Source: Lutibaculum baratangense AMV1 (GTDB lineage Bacteria > Pseudomonadota > Alphaproteobacteria > Rhizobiales > Tepidamorphaceae). Taken from it: 64,000 nucleotides of DNA. Of the stretch, positions 26,106-35,448 are shown in pieces. The first letter of the stretch is position 1; the number at the start of each line of letters is the position of its first letter. The notes beneath the pieces were generated by a model that ran no database searches, was not told where the DNA came from, and worked only from the letters and a program-made list of their open reading frames with translations. A program made the translations under genes and the position numbers. The stretch is taken from assembly GCF_000496075.1 (NCBI RefSeq), contig NZ_AWXZ01000040.1:310001-374000 (forward strand), given 5' to 3'.

Positions 26106-26399
26106 ATGGCGGCTCCACAGGGTGATCGCGACCCGCTGAACGGGCCTGTCGCCCGCGGCGTGGCAGCGCTCGTGCTCGTCGGGGTGATCGCGCTCCTCGT
26201 CTACCTGAACCGGTACGAGCTCTTCCGCGAGCGTGTCGAAACCTCGGGCCTGCCGCCCGCCGTCCAGGACTGCGTGACCGAGCGGCTCTCGCGTCTCGAC
26301 GACCAGATCTCCCGCGGGCTCGTGACCCAGGAGATGGCAGCGCCGATCCGCGAGAGCGTCGTCAATTTCTGCAGGGAGACGGTGGGCGAGGGGGGCTGA
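26106..26399 (+). CDS. Small membrane-anchored protein
   Basis: 97 residues with one N-terminal membrane helix (VAALVLVGVIALLVYL) and a periplasmic domain of about 55 residues carrying two cysteines (VQDCVTERL and VNFCRETV), which could form a disulfide. It follows the DUF6352-like gene by one base and ends the co-directional series. No family is recognised. Confidence 0.72.
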   Translation: MAAPQGDRDPLNGPVARGVAALVLVGVIALLVYLNRYELFRERVETSGLPPAVQDCVTERLSRLDDQISRGLVTQEMAAPIRESVVNFCRETVGEGG

Positions 26400-26666
26400 G
26401 CCCGTGTGGGAGCCGAGCCACCCTTCGCCAATTCGGGTTCCGCGCATCCGGCGGCGACGACTGCCCGCGACGAAGAAGTCCCACAGTCGAAATCCATTGA
26501 AACCTTCATAACCTGTCAGTCCCGATCAATCTCTTCTTAATCGAGGGGAAGTTACCGATAGGGCCGGTGGGAATGCCGTCTCGGGGCATTTCGCAGGCCT
26601 GCGTCGCCGGGGATGGGCTTCGCCCACGGGGGATGGCGGCGGCCGGCTCGGTTGGGGAACCGGAAC

Positions 26667-27893
26667 ATGGTGCGGGTGCAGTCTGTCGTGGCCGCCGGGG
26701 ATAGCCCGGCGGAAGCCTTGTCCGATCTCAGACGCAAGCTCGACACGATGGACCTCTCCCCCTCCTTCCTTTTTGCCTTCTACGCGTCGACGCAGGACGA
26801 CGCCGACCTGTACCGCGTCCTGGCGGAGCGGTTCCCCGGCGTGCCGCTGGTCGGCGGAACATCCTGTTCCGGCGTCATGTCCGGGAAGGGCCTCGGCGGC
26901 AGGCACTCGATCGGGCTTCTCGGTATCGAGGATCCCGATGGCAACTACGGTTCGGCAGCGGAACGCCTCGGTCATGACGCGGCCGGTGCCGCGGAGCGAG
27001 CGCTCGCATCCGCGCTCGACGCCGCCGGTTGCCCCGGAGAACTGCCGGAACTCATCTGGATCTATCAGACGCCCGGGCACGAGGAAGCGGTGATCGAGGG
27101 CCTGCGGCGGACGGTGGGCGACGGCTGCCCCATCGTGGGCGGCAGCGCCGCCGACGAGGCCGTCAGCGGCGAGTGGCGCCAGCTCGGCCCCGAGGGGCCG
27201 ATGCGGGACGGGGTCGTGGTCGGCGTCCTGTTCTCCACGGGCGGCATCGGCCTCGCCTTCCGAGGCGGCTACGAGCCGGCGGGGCCGAGCGGCATCGTCA
27301 CGCGGATCGACGGCGAACGCGGATCGGAGAGCGGTATCGTCACGAAGGCGCGTGGCCGCCGGATCCTGGAGATCGACGGTCAGCCGGCCGCGGAGGTCTA
27401 CGACCAGTGGATCGGCGGCGGGCTCGCCGGCAAGATCGCCTCGGGTGGGCCGATCCTGGCTGACACGACGATGTGGCCGCTGGGACTCGACGCCGGATCG
27501 CTGGCGGACGTGCCTCACTATCTGCTCGTACATCCGGAGGCCGTCACTGCCGAGCGCGGGTTGTCGACCTTCGCCACGATCGAGGAGGGGACGCGCCTCT
27601 ACGCGATGCATGGCGATCGCAAGCGACTGATCGACCGGGCCGGGCGCGTCGCGGCGGCGGCACTGGACGAGGTGGTCGGCGCGGGCGGGCGGCTGGCGGG
27701 GGCGATCGTCGTCTATTGCGGCGGGTGCAGGCTGGCCGTGGGTGACGAGATGCCGAAGGTCGCCTCGGCAATCGCGGAGCAGCTCGGCGGCAGCCCGTTC
27801 CTTGGATGCTTCACGTTCGGCGAGCAGGGGCTGCTGCTCGGGCGAAACGTGCACGGCAACCTGATGATCTCCGCCGTGGCCTTCGGCACCTGA
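26667..27893 (+). CDS. FIST domain sensor protein
   Basis: 408 residues covering FIST_N (about 20-210; GVPLVGGTSCSGVMS and GCPIVGGSAADE) and FIST_C (about 220-390; NLMISAVAFGT at the end). FIST domains bind small ligands, proposed to be amino acids, and feed two-component or cyclic-di-GMP signalling. The next gene, 13 bases on, is a GGDEF-EAL enzyme, so the two probably form one input-output unit. A 267-bp upstream gap with AT-rich stretches probably holds their promoter. Confidence 0.87.
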   Translation: MVRVQSVVAAGDSPAEALSDLRRKLDTMDLSPSFLFAFYASTQDDADLYRVLAERFPGVPLVGGTSCSGVMSGKGLGGRHSIGLLGIEDPDGNYGSAAERLGHDAAGAAERALASALDAAGCPGELPELIWIYQTPGHEEAVIEGLRRTVGDGCPIVGGSAADEAVSGEWRQLGPEGPMRDGVVVGVLFSTGGIGLAFRGGYEPAGPSGIVTRIDGERGSESGIVTKARGRRILEIDGQPAAEVYDQWIGGGLAGKIASGGPILADTTMWPLGLDAGSLADVPHYLLVHPEAVTAERGLSTFATIEEGTRLYAMHGDRKRLIDRAGRVAAAALDEVVGAGGRLAGAIVVYCGGCRLAVGDEMPKVASAIAEQLGGSPFLGCFTFGEQGLLLGRNVHGNLMISAVAFGT

Positions 27894-27906
27894 GCGAGGC
27901 CGGTTC

Positions 27907-29871
27907 ATGGGAAGCTCCGAGGAACTCCGCGAAACACTCGTCGCCATGGAGCGGCAGATCGACCGGCTGCGCACGGACAATGCGCACGCGACGCTGTTGA
28001 TCGACGCCCTGGAGGCGCTGCTCTGCGAGGAGGAAGGGGAGCACTTTGCCGGCGTGTTCGGCGCCTTGCGCGACGTCTTCGCCTTTTCGCAGGCGGTCGT
28101 CCTGGCGGAACGGGAGACGGGGGGCGGGGACCTGGAATGTGTCGCGGCGGAGCCGGCGGCCCTCTGCGACACGCTCTGGACGGTCGGCCGCTTCTTCCGG
28201 AAGGTCCTCGACGGGCGTGTGGCGGCGACATTCGACAATAGCGGGTTCGAGGAGTGGCAGACCCATCCCGGCGGAGGGCTTTCATCCGAGCAGCCGGCGC
28301 TCTACCTGCCGATGCGCGTGCGCAATCGCCGCGGCGTGATGATCCTGTTGCGACGGCAGGGAGAGGCGGGCTTCGACCGCAGCCATGTCTCGCTCGCCCG
28401 GAAGTTCGCGCTTCTCGCCTCTCACGCCTTCGCGGCCCGCTACGCACATCAGAGCGAGGTGGAAAGCCAGCGCCTGCGCAGCCTCATGCAGCGCCTGGAG
28501 GACACCCAGGCCGCGCTCGCCCACCGCGTGAACCACGACCAGCTGACGAACCTGCCGAACCGCAGCTGCATCGAAGATACGGCGCAGCGCATCCTCTCCG
28601 ATCCCGGGAACGGCGAGACGCTTGCCCTGGCCTTCATCGATCTCGACGATTTCAAGCAGGTGAACGACGCCTACAGCCACCTCATGGGCGACGCCCTGCT
28701 GCAGGCCGTGGCGCGGCGCATCCGTGCCAATGTCCGCGAGACCGACATCGTCGGCCGGATCAGCGGCGACGAGTTCGTGATCCTCTTCCGAGGCTTTCAG
28801 GACGCCGCCGATCTCTGGCGGATGGCGGAGCGCCTGAAGGCGCAGCTCGGTCTCCCCTACCTCATCGATGGTCTCGAGCTCCAGGCCACCGCCTCGATCG
28901 GCATCGCGCTTCATCCCGAGCATGGTGTCGACTACGACACGCTTCGCCGGAACGCCGACACCGCGATGTACAAGGCAAAAAGTGCGACCAAGGGCTCGGT
29001 CGCGTGCTTCGACGAGGAGATGGGGCGCGCTGCGCGAGCACGGGTGCTTCTCGAGCGGCGCCTGCACCGGGCCGTCCGCAAGGGCGAGTTCCGCTGCGCG
29101 TTCCAGCCGAAGATCGACCTCGCGACCATGCGCCCCGTGGGCTTCGAGGCGCTCGTGCGGTGGGTGGACGGCGACGGACGGGTGCACCAGCCCGGCGCGT
29201 TCATCGACGCGGCGGGCGAATTCGGCATTCTGAACCGCATCGCGGAGTTCGTCATCGAAGACGTCGTGGACCAGATGTCCTTCCTCGACACGCATTTCGG
29301 CATGGGCACCCACTTCAGCGTGAACGTGTCGGCGCGGCAGACGGCGGATGCGGGCTTCATGGAGAGCCTGATCGCCCGCCTGGGCGCGGCGAAGCAGCCG
29401 GACCGCTTCGTCGTCGAGGTGACGGAAGATGCGTTCGTCTCCGGAACGTTCCAGTCGAGGACGCTGCCAAGGCTGAAGGACCTGGGCGTCAGCGTGTCGA
29501 TCGACGACTTCGGCACGGGGTATTCCTCGCTCGCGACATTGGCCGACGTGACCGCCGACGAGCTGAAGGTCGACAGATCGTTCATCTCGGGCATCCACCA
29601 GCGGCCGCGCAGCCAGAGCATCCTGAGGATGATCGAATCCCTCGCCGGCGCGCTCGGCATGACGGTGGTGGCGGAAGGCGTGGAGACGGGGGAGGAACTC
29701 GACTACCTCCTCGGGGCCTCATCGATCAGGCTCGCGCAGGGCTTCCACTTCTCCCGACCGCTCTTTCCGGCGCAGCTGGTGTCTGAGGGCCGGCTCCACC
29801 AGCCCCTCGCGGCGGTGGCCTCCGGCCTTTCCCTGCCGGGCGACCAGGGCAGGCTGGTCGCGGCAAGGTGA
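27907..29871 (+). CDS. Cyclic-di-GMP enzyme with GAF-like, GGDEF and EAL domains
   Basis: 654 residues. An N-terminal coiled coil and GAF-like domain (about 1-180) precede a diguanylate cyclase domain with SGDEF (286-290) and an upstream RETD inhibitory site, then an EAL phosphodiesterase domain with EAL (414-416), DDFGTGYSS and EGVET. The EAL residues look complete, and the first glycine of GGDEF is serine, which many active cyclases tolerate. Net activity cannot be read. It is probably controlled by the preceding FIST protein. Confidence 0.92.
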   Translation: MGSSEELRETLVAMERQIDRLRTDNAHATLLIDALEALLCEEEGEHFAGVFGALRDVFAFSQAVVLAERETGGGDLECVAAEPAALCDTLWTVGRFFRKVLDGRVAATFDNSGFEEWQTHPGGGLSSEQPALYLPMRVRNRRGVMILLRRQGEAGFDRSHVSLARKFALLASHAFAARYAHQSEVESQRLRSLMQRLEDTQAALAHRVNHDQLTNLPNRSCIEDTAQRILSDPGNGETLALAFIDLDDFKQVNDAYSHLMGDALLQAVARRIRANVRETDIVGRISGDEFVILFRGFQDAADLWRMAERLKAQLGLPYLIDGLELQATASIGIALHPEHGVDYDTLRRNADTAMYKAKSATKGSVACFDEEMGRAARARVLLERRLHRAVRKGEFRCAFQPKIDLATMRPVGFEALVRWVDGDGRVHQPGAFIDAAGEFGILNRIAEFVIEDVVDQMSFLDTHFGMGTHFSVNVSARQTADAGFMESLIARLGAAKQPDRFVVEVTEDAFVSGTFQSRTLPRLKDLGVSVSIDDFGTGYSSLATLADVTADELKVDRSFISGIHQRPRSQSILRMIESLAGALGMTVVAEGVETGEELDYLLGASSIRLAQGFHFSRPLFPAQLVSEGRLHQPLAAVASGLSLPGDQGRLVAAR

Positions 29872-29958
29872 CGGCGTCCGGCGCCGGAGCCGCCCCTTCG
29901 CCGGGAGAGGCGGCCGCGGATCTGGAACCACAACCGGCCTGCCCCCCTTTCATGAGCC

Positions 29959-30825
29959 ATGAAAGCGCTCCTCTTCCACAACCCCACCGCCGGTGAAGGC
30001 GATTGGCCGGCCGAACGCGCCCGCGAATGCGTGCGTCGGGCCGGCGCCCAACACGAATACGTCTCGACCAGTGAAGACGGATGGCGCGAGCAATTGGGGC
30101 AGCCATGGCCGCTCGTGGTGGCCGCGGGCGGGGACGGCACCGTCGAGAAGGTCGCCTGCGGGATACGGGGGCACGAAGCGCCGATCGCCATCCTGCCGAC
30201 CGGCGGCTCGAACAACCTCGCGCGCCTGTTCGGCGCCGGCCTCTTCGAAGGCATGCTGAACGGCAGCGGCGCGGATGTGTGCGAGCTGCCCCTTCATGTG
30301 GCCTCCGCCACCTGGCCGGGGGGCGCGCAGGACTTCATCGAGTCCGTCGGTGTCGGCCTCGTCGCCGATGTCGGCATCGACGGGCGCAAGCTGAATGACA
30401 GGGACGAGAAGAGGGAGGTCGGCCGCCGAAGGCTGATCGACGGGCTTCGCGATCCGAGGACGGTCCGCGCGTCCGTCACGATCGACGGCGAGCCGATGAC
30501 GGAGCCGGCGCTGATGGTCGAGGTCATGAATATCGGGATGGTGGGGCCGAACCTGATGCTCGCTCCGGGATTCGATCCGGCGGAGAGGCGACTCTCGGTC
30601 GTCTGGGTGCCGCTCGAGGCGAGGGAGGCGATGCTCGACTGGCTGAGGGATCCCGACGCCTCCGAGGCGCCGGTGCGGCAGGCGAAGGCCGACCGCGTCG
30701 TGCTGACGCTCGACGGAGAGGCGATGCATGTCGGAGACGACGTCTACGAGGGCATCGAAGGTGACGTGAGGGTCGCCCGGAAGGAAGGCGCTCTCCGAGT
30801 TCTCGTGCCGGGGGTGGAGCCATGA
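29959..30825 (+). CDS. Diacylglycerol/sphingosine kinase-like lipid kinase
   Basis: 288 residues of the DAGK_cat/YegS fold. The N-terminal FHNPTAGEGD and the nucleotide-binding AAGGDGTVEKVA and PTGGSNNLAR motifs are typical. It should phosphorylate a lipid or related alcohol with ATP in the cytoplasm. Its stop overlaps the start of the inositol phosphatase-like gene (ATGA), so the two are coupled. Confidence 0.88.
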   Translation: MKALLFHNPTAGEGDWPAERARECVRRAGAQHEYVSTSEDGWREQLGQPWPLVVAAGGDGTVEKVACGIRGHEAPIAILPTGGSNNLARLFGAGLFEGMLNGSGADVCELPLHVASATWPGGAQDFIESVGVGLVADVGIDGRKLNDRDEKREVGRRRLIDGLRDPRTVRASVTIDGEPMTEPALMVEVMNIGMVGPNLMLAPGFDPAERRLSVVWVPLEAREAMLDWLRDPDASEAPVRQAKADRVVLTLDGEAMHVGDDVYEGIEGDVRVARKEGALRVLVPGVEP

Positions 30826-31649
30826 CCGACCGAGCAGGCTTCCTGCCGCAGGAGAGCCTCGAGGCACTGGAGCGGGCAGCCGCCGAGCTAGCGGCCCTCG
30901 CCGGCGCCGAGATCTCGGGCGCGCTCGGCGCAACGCTGGCGGTGCGCTACAAGGGCGGCGGCCCTGAGGGCGACATCTTCCGCGATCCCGTGAGCGAGGT
31001 CGACCACCGCACCGAGATGCTCATCCGGGAGCGGCTCGCGCGGGACTTTCCCGGCCACGGCATCCTCGGCGAGGAGCTCGACGACGTGCCGGCGGACGAG
31101 AAGGGCCTCGTCTGGGCGGTCGATCCGATCGACGGCACGACGAACTTCGTCAACGGCTTCCCGCTCTTCGCCGCTTCCGTGGGGGTGCTTCACCACGGGC
31201 GTCCGGTCGCGGGCGCGGTCTGGTGCGCCACGAGCCATGCGCTGCGGCCGGGCGTCTACCATGCGCGGGAAGGGGGGCGGTTGAGGTTCGAGAGCGAGGT
31301 GCTCGAGCTGCACCCGAACCCGGCCGTCCGGCGGCGCCTCGCGGGCTCGCCTGGCCTGGACCCGAAGCCCGCGCCGCACTGGGACCACCGCAAGACCGGC
31401 TCCGCCGCGGTCGAATGCGCGTTCGTCGCGGCCGGGCTGATGCAGGTCGCGTGGTTCGCGACCCCGAATGTCTGGGACGTGGCGGGAGGCATCGTGCTCG
31501 CACAGGCGTCGGGACGGACCGTGCATTCAGGCGGCGGGGCGGGCTGGGCCCCGTTCCAGGGGTTCGACCCGGCCGACCTGCACGGCTGGCGCGGCCCCCT
31601 GGCGCTCGGCGAGCCGGAGGCGGTGGCGGCGCTTCTGGCCGAGGCCTGA
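30822..31649 (+). CDS. Inositol monophosphatase-family protein
   Basis: 275 residues. Metal-binding motifs of the family are present: ILGEELDD, DPIDGTTNFVNG and WDVAGG. It hydrolyses a small phosphate ester (inositol phosphate, histidinol phosphate, PAP or similar) using magnesium. The overlap with a lipid kinase gene suggests a linked role in phospholipid head-group or inositol lipid metabolism. Confidence 0.9.
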   Translation: MTDRAGFLPQESLEALERAAAELAALAGAEISGALGATLAVRYKGGGPEGDIFRDPVSEVDHRTEMLIRERLARDFPGHGILGEELDDVPADEKGLVWAVDPIDGTTNFVNGFPLFAASVGVLHHGRPVAGAVWCATSHALRPGVYHAREGGRLRFESEVLELHPNPAVRRRLAGSPGLDPKPAPHWDHRKTGSAAVECAFVAAGLMQVAWFATPNVWDVAGGIVLAQASGRTVHSGGGAGWAPFQGFDPADLHGWRGPLALGEPEAVAALLAEA

Positions 31650-31666
31650 GCGCGCGCCTCCGTGGC

Positions 31667-33733
31667 TCAGCTCAGGAAGTCGTCGACCTTCCGAGCGCCG
31701 CCGCTCCCGTTCGCGTGATCCCGCTCCCGCTCGGAGAGATAGTCTTCCGTCGTGCGGACGCGCGGCCGTTCGCCGAAGGCCATCGGGGCCGGGCCCGCGA
31801 CGGAGTACTGTGCCTCGACCCGGCAGTTGTCGCACATGCGGATGAGGTCGAGCTGCCCCTCGGAGCGGAACATCGAGTGGCCGGCGAGGCGCTCGACCAC
31901 CCGCTCGATAGACTTCTTCGTGCCGAACGGCTTGCCGCAGGAGATGCACTCGAAGGGCTCCTCCTCGTAGAGCACGATCTGCTCCTGCGCCTGCGGCGTG
32001 AAGTCGAAGCGGGGCTGAAGCGAGATGACGCTCTCCGGGCACGTTTCCTTGCACAGGCCGCACTGGACGCAGGCCGCCTCCTGGAAGCGGAGCTGCGGCC
32101 GGTCCGGATTGTCGAGAATCGCGCCGGTCGGGCAGGCGCCGACGCAGGAGAGGCAGAGCGTGCAGCCTTCGGTGTCGACGAGGATGCGGCCATAGGGAGC
32201 GCCGGCCGGCAGCTCGATCCGCTCGGGCGCGTCCGTCACCGCGTCGTGCAGGGCGGAGAGCGCGCTGCGCGCGATCTCGCGCTTCGTGCCGACGGCGGCG
32301 AAGCTGCGGAAGGCGGGCTGCGGTGCCGGCGAAAGGGCGAAGAGTGCCTCCTCGACGGCGAAGGGATCCGCCTCGACGAGGAGCGAGATGCGCGGGGTCT
32401 CCGCCTCTAGCCCCAAGGCCGAGAGGAAGCTCGCGGCGAGGCCCGCCTGGGCCTCGAGCGGCGGCATCTCCTCGACCCGCTCGGGCCCCGCGAGGACGAC
32501 GATGCGCTCGGCGCCCGCCGCGAGCGTCGCGGCCAGGATGTCGTGGCCGAGCTCGGTGACGGCGAAGAGCGGCACGGGCAGGACATTCGCGGGAAGGCCG
32601 CGCCCGAAACGGGCCATCGCCGAGATCAGCTCACCGCCGCGCCCGTCCTCGTGGAAGAGCACGACCGGGTGCAGTCCGCCGGCGCGGGCATAGGTGCCGA
32701 GGAGGATCTGGAGCTTCGCGACGAGGTCGTGCCGCCGGGGATAGCGGTAGCTGATCGCGCCCGTCGGACAGACGGCGCTGCACGAGCCGCAGCCGGCGCA
32801 GGTGCCGTGGTCGAGCAGGATGCGATCGCCATCGGACTGGAGCGCGCCGGCCGGGCAGACGTCGAGGCAGTTGCGGCAGCCGATCTTGCGGCTGCGCGAA
32901 TGGGCGCAGATCTCCTCGGAATAGGCGACGTATTGCGGCTTCTCGAACGTGCCGACGTAGTCGGAGATCTCGAACATCGCCCGCGCGACCGCCGCGGGGT
33001 GGTCGGGATCGGCGCGGAAATACCCGTCGCGCTTGTCTGGCGCCGGGACGAGCGGCGTGCCGCCCGAGAGGTCGAGCACGAGGTCGCAGGGCGCCTTGGC
33101 GCCGTCGCGCGGCATGGCGAAGAGCGGCTCGGCGCGCGAGGAGGGGACGAGCGGCGCGTAGCCGTCGACCGTCACCTCGAACCTGCCGAGCGAGCCGGTG
33201 AGGCGCGAGATGCGGCCCTTGTGGATCGGCACGTCGGCGACGGAGGGCGGGATGAAGTCCTCGTCCGTCACGAGCAGGTTGACCGAGAGCCGTCCCGAGA
33301 GCGACTTGGCGACCTCGAGCGCCTGCTGGCCGGGGCCGTAGACGAGGCAGACGCCTTCGGACCGGGCCGTGTGGATCGGCGCCGGCTCGCTCGCATAGGC
33401 CGCCGCCGCCAGAAGCGCCGCGATCTTCGGCTGCGCCGCAGGGCCCTGTTCTCCCCAGCCTGCGTTCTCGCGAATGTTGGTGAAGTCGACGCGCTCGCCG
33501 TGGCCCGCTTCCTCTGCGAGCTCGCCGAAGAGCGGCGCTTCCTGCGTGCAGGCGACGAGAACGGAGCCTTCGCCGGCGAGCGCCTGCTCGAAGGCGGCCG
33601 TCTCGCGGCGGCAGAGATTGGTGTGAATTCGCGGCGTGCCGTCCGCGCCCAGAGCCTCGGCCAAGGCTTCGCCGTCGAGCGACATCGTGCGCTCGCAGTC
33701 GCACAGGAGGATCCTGCGCCCGTTCAGCTTCAT
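31667..33733 (-). CDS. Multi-cluster 4Fe-4S protein of formate dehydrogenase loci
   Basis: 688 residues. Two pairs of ferredoxin motifs are visible: CRNCLDVCPAGA with CAGCGSCSAVCP, and CTLCLSCVGACP with CVQCGLCKETCP. A zinc-ribbon-like end carries CISCGKPF and CDNCR. Between them is a hydrogenase delta-like stretch (about 340-480). No transmembrane segment is evident. It is divergent from DUF3305/DUF3306 genes, the standard neighbours of FDH3. A role in electron supply or Fe-S/cofactor delivery to the dehydrogenase is inferred. Confidence 0.85.
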   Translation of the reverse strand: MKLNGRRILLCDCERTMSLDGEALAEALGADGTPRIHTNLCRRETAAFEQALAGEGSVLVACTQEAPLFGELAEEAGHGERVDFTNIRENAGWGEQGPAAQPKIAALLAAAAYASEPAPIHTARSEGVCLVYGPGQQALEVAKSLSGRLSVNLLVTDEDFIPPSVADVPIHKGRISRLTGSLGRFEVTVDGYAPLVPSSRAEPLFAMPRDGAKAPCDLVLDLSGGTPLVPAPDKRDGYFRADPDHPAAVARAMFEISDYVGTFEKPQYVAYSEEICAHSRSRKIGCRNCLDVCPAGALQSDGDRILLDHGTCAGCGSCSAVCPTGAISYRYPRRHDLVAKLQILLGTYARAGGLHPVVLFHEDGRGGELISAMARFGRGLPANVLPVPLFAVTELGHDILAATLAAGAERIVVLAGPERVEEMPPLEAQAGLAASFLSALGLEAETPRISLLVEADPFAVEEALFALSPAPQPAFRSFAAVGTKREIARSALSALHDAVTDAPERIELPAGAPYGRILVDTEGCTLCLSCVGACPTGAILDNPDRPQLRFQEAACVQCGLCKETCPESVISLQPRFDFTPQAQEQIVLYEEEPFECISCGKPFGTKKSIERVVERLAGHSMFRSEGQLDLIRMCDNCRVEAQYSVAGPAPMAFGERPRVRTTEDYLSERERDHANGSGGARKVDDFLS

Positions 33734-33874
33734 ATCGGTGATCTGCTTCCCTGTCCGGCGCGTTCGTCAGAACACGCCAGCCTCTCTCCTTCGCGGCATT
33801 CTAGGGATATGGAGCCGCGGCCGCAAACTTCCTATGTTGCGGCAAGATGTTTCGGCCGAGGAGGGCCGCGCAGG

Positions 33875-34408
33875 TTGAGCAAGGCAGAGCACATCCCCGT
33901 CACCGTCCTGGTCGAGCGCCGGGCGGCGCTGAGCCGCTGGGCGGACGAGATATTCAAGCCGGTGGCGGTCGTGCCGGGCAGGGAGGATGGGCCCGACTGG
34001 CAGGAGGTGCCGGGACGCGACGGTGTCACCACCTTCCGGGCAGGCAGTTTCGGCATCGAGCTGCACCCGACCGAGGCCGAGGCCTACAAGTACAATCTCA
34101 CGATGCGGAACCCTTCCGTTCTCGTGGTCCTCGTGCCGGCCGCCGGCGCCATCCCGTGGCGGCTCCATCTCGTGACGCTGTCTCCCTACGAGGCGGAGGC
34201 CTATCTCGTGGCGGGCGACGCGATCGTCGAGCCGGTGCCGATCCCCGAGCACGTCGCGATGATCGTCTCCGACTTCGCGGACCGGCACTACAAGCCCGAG
34301 CCCTTCAAGAAGCGCAAACGCGACAAGGCACCGGGCGAGGAGGCTCAGCTCTTCGGCAAGGAGCCGATCTTCGACCGGACCGGGGGACGCGGAGGCGCCA
34401 ATGGCTGA
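33875..34408 (+). CDS. DUF3305 protein
   Basis: About 177 residues. No in-frame ATG or GTG lies near the start of homology, so the TTG at 33875 (LSKAEHIPVTVLVERR) is taken, with GAGGAGGG about 10 bases upstream. Conserved-looking segments are SRWADEIFKPVAV and LVTLSPYEAEAYL. DUF3305 and DUF3306 genes occur together beside formate dehydrogenase. The end overlaps the next gene by eight bases. The role is unknown, probably maturation. Confidence 0.82.
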   Translation: MSKAEHIPVTVLVERRAALSRWADEIFKPVAVVPGREDGPDWQEVPGRDGVTTFRAGSFGIELHPTEAEAYKYNLTMRNPSVLVVLVPAAGAIPWRLHLVTLSPYEAEAYLVAGDAIVEPVPIPEHVAMIVSDFADRHYKPEPFKKRKRDKAPGEEAQLFGKEPIFDRTGGRGGANG

Positions 34409-35024
34409 GGATCGGAACTTCCTGTCGCGCTGGTCCGAGCGCAAGCTGCAGAGGAAGCGCGAGGAGGAACAGGCGGCCGAAGCGGAGCCGCGGCACGCCG
34501 AGGAGCTTCCCGCGGAGGAGGCGCCCGCCGGCGAGGTCACGGAGCCCCCTGAAGGGGACAGCCCGCCGGAGCGCCACCCGGCCGAGGACATCGACATCGA
34601 GAGCCTGACGAAGGAGTCCGACTTCACGATCTTCATGCAGGCCGGCGTGCCGAAGGAGGTGAAGCGGCGGGCGTTGCGCAAGCTGTGGACGAGCGACCCC
34701 GTGCTCGCCAATCTCGACGGGCTCAACGACTACGAGGACATGACGCGCGTCTACGGGATCGGCCCGATCGGGAAGACCGCCTGGAAGATCGGCCGCGGCT
34801 TCCTGACGGACGAGGAGATCGGCCTCAACGCCCGCGAGAAGGACGAGGCGCCGGAGGTGGCCGAGCAGGAAGAGACCGTGCAGGCGGTGGACGAGGACGG
34901 GCTCGACCGGCACGAGGTGGCCGCCGCCGATTCTCCCGCTGCCGACGTGACGGAGGAGCAGGAGGAGACCGGCGAAGAGCCGGGAGACGGATCGGACGAG
35001 GCCGGGAGCGGCGGGCGAGCCTGA
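34401..35024 (+). CDS. DUF3306 protein
   Basis: 207 residues. N-terminal NFLSRWSERKLQRKRE and the central segment FMQAGVPKEVKRRALRKLW define the DUF3306 family. The rest is strongly acidic and disordered, especially the last 60 residues. It overlaps the DUF3305 gene and is probably coupled to it in translation. Confidence 0.88.
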   Translation: MAEDRNFLSRWSERKLQRKREEEQAAEAEPRHAEELPAEEAPAGEVTEPPEGDSPPERHPAEDIDIESLTKESDFTIFMQAGVPKEVKRRALRKLWTSDPVLANLDGLNDYEDMTRVYGIGPIGKTAWKIGRGFLTDEEIGLNAREKDEAPEVAEQEETVQAVDEDGLDRHEVAAADSPAADVTEEQEETGEEPGDGSDEAGSGGRA

Positions 35025-35055
35025 TTCGTGGCGAACCCTTCCGGCGCTCCCGGTC

Positions 35056-35355
35056 TCACGATCGGTTCGCCGGGGTGCTGAGCCCGTCGTCCGCCAGGTG
35101 CTGGCGCAGCATCTCGGTGTACTGCTTGACCATGTGCTGGACGAAGTCCTCGTGGTTGTCGACCTCGAGGATCGCCTTCGCGACGTAAGCGCTGTAGCGC
35201 GTCGAGGCGTAGACGAACGCCATGTGCAGGTCGGTCGCGTTGACGGCCTGGTTCTGCCTGTTGGCGAGGTCGATGAACTTGTTGGCGACATCGAGGAACG
35301 CCTTGGTGTCGAGCTCCCCTTCCTTGCGCGCGGCGCGGCGTTCGGTGCGGTTCAT
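35056..35355 (-). CDS. Small helical protein, DUF3144-like
   Basis: 99 residues read from the ATG at 35355 (MNRTERRAARKEGE). The pattern FIDLANRQNQAV, MAFVYASTRYSAYVA, FVQHMVKQYTEMLRQHL resembles DUF3144 proteins; this comparison is from memory. It is soluble, convergent with the DUF3306 gene and divergent from a small gene at 35449. Confidence 0.65.
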   Translation of the reverse strand: MNRTERRAARKEGELDTKAFLDVANKFIDLANRQNQAVNATDLHMAFVYASTRYSAYVAKAILEVDNHEDFVQHMVKQYTEMLRQHLADDGLSTPANRS

Positions 35356-35448
35356 GTCGGTCACTCCTGGTTGCGGAACGAGGGGACGAGGGCGCCGTTG
35401 CCCTCGCAACTCAAATGGTCTCCTGCAACATCGTCCGGAGGAAGCCCG

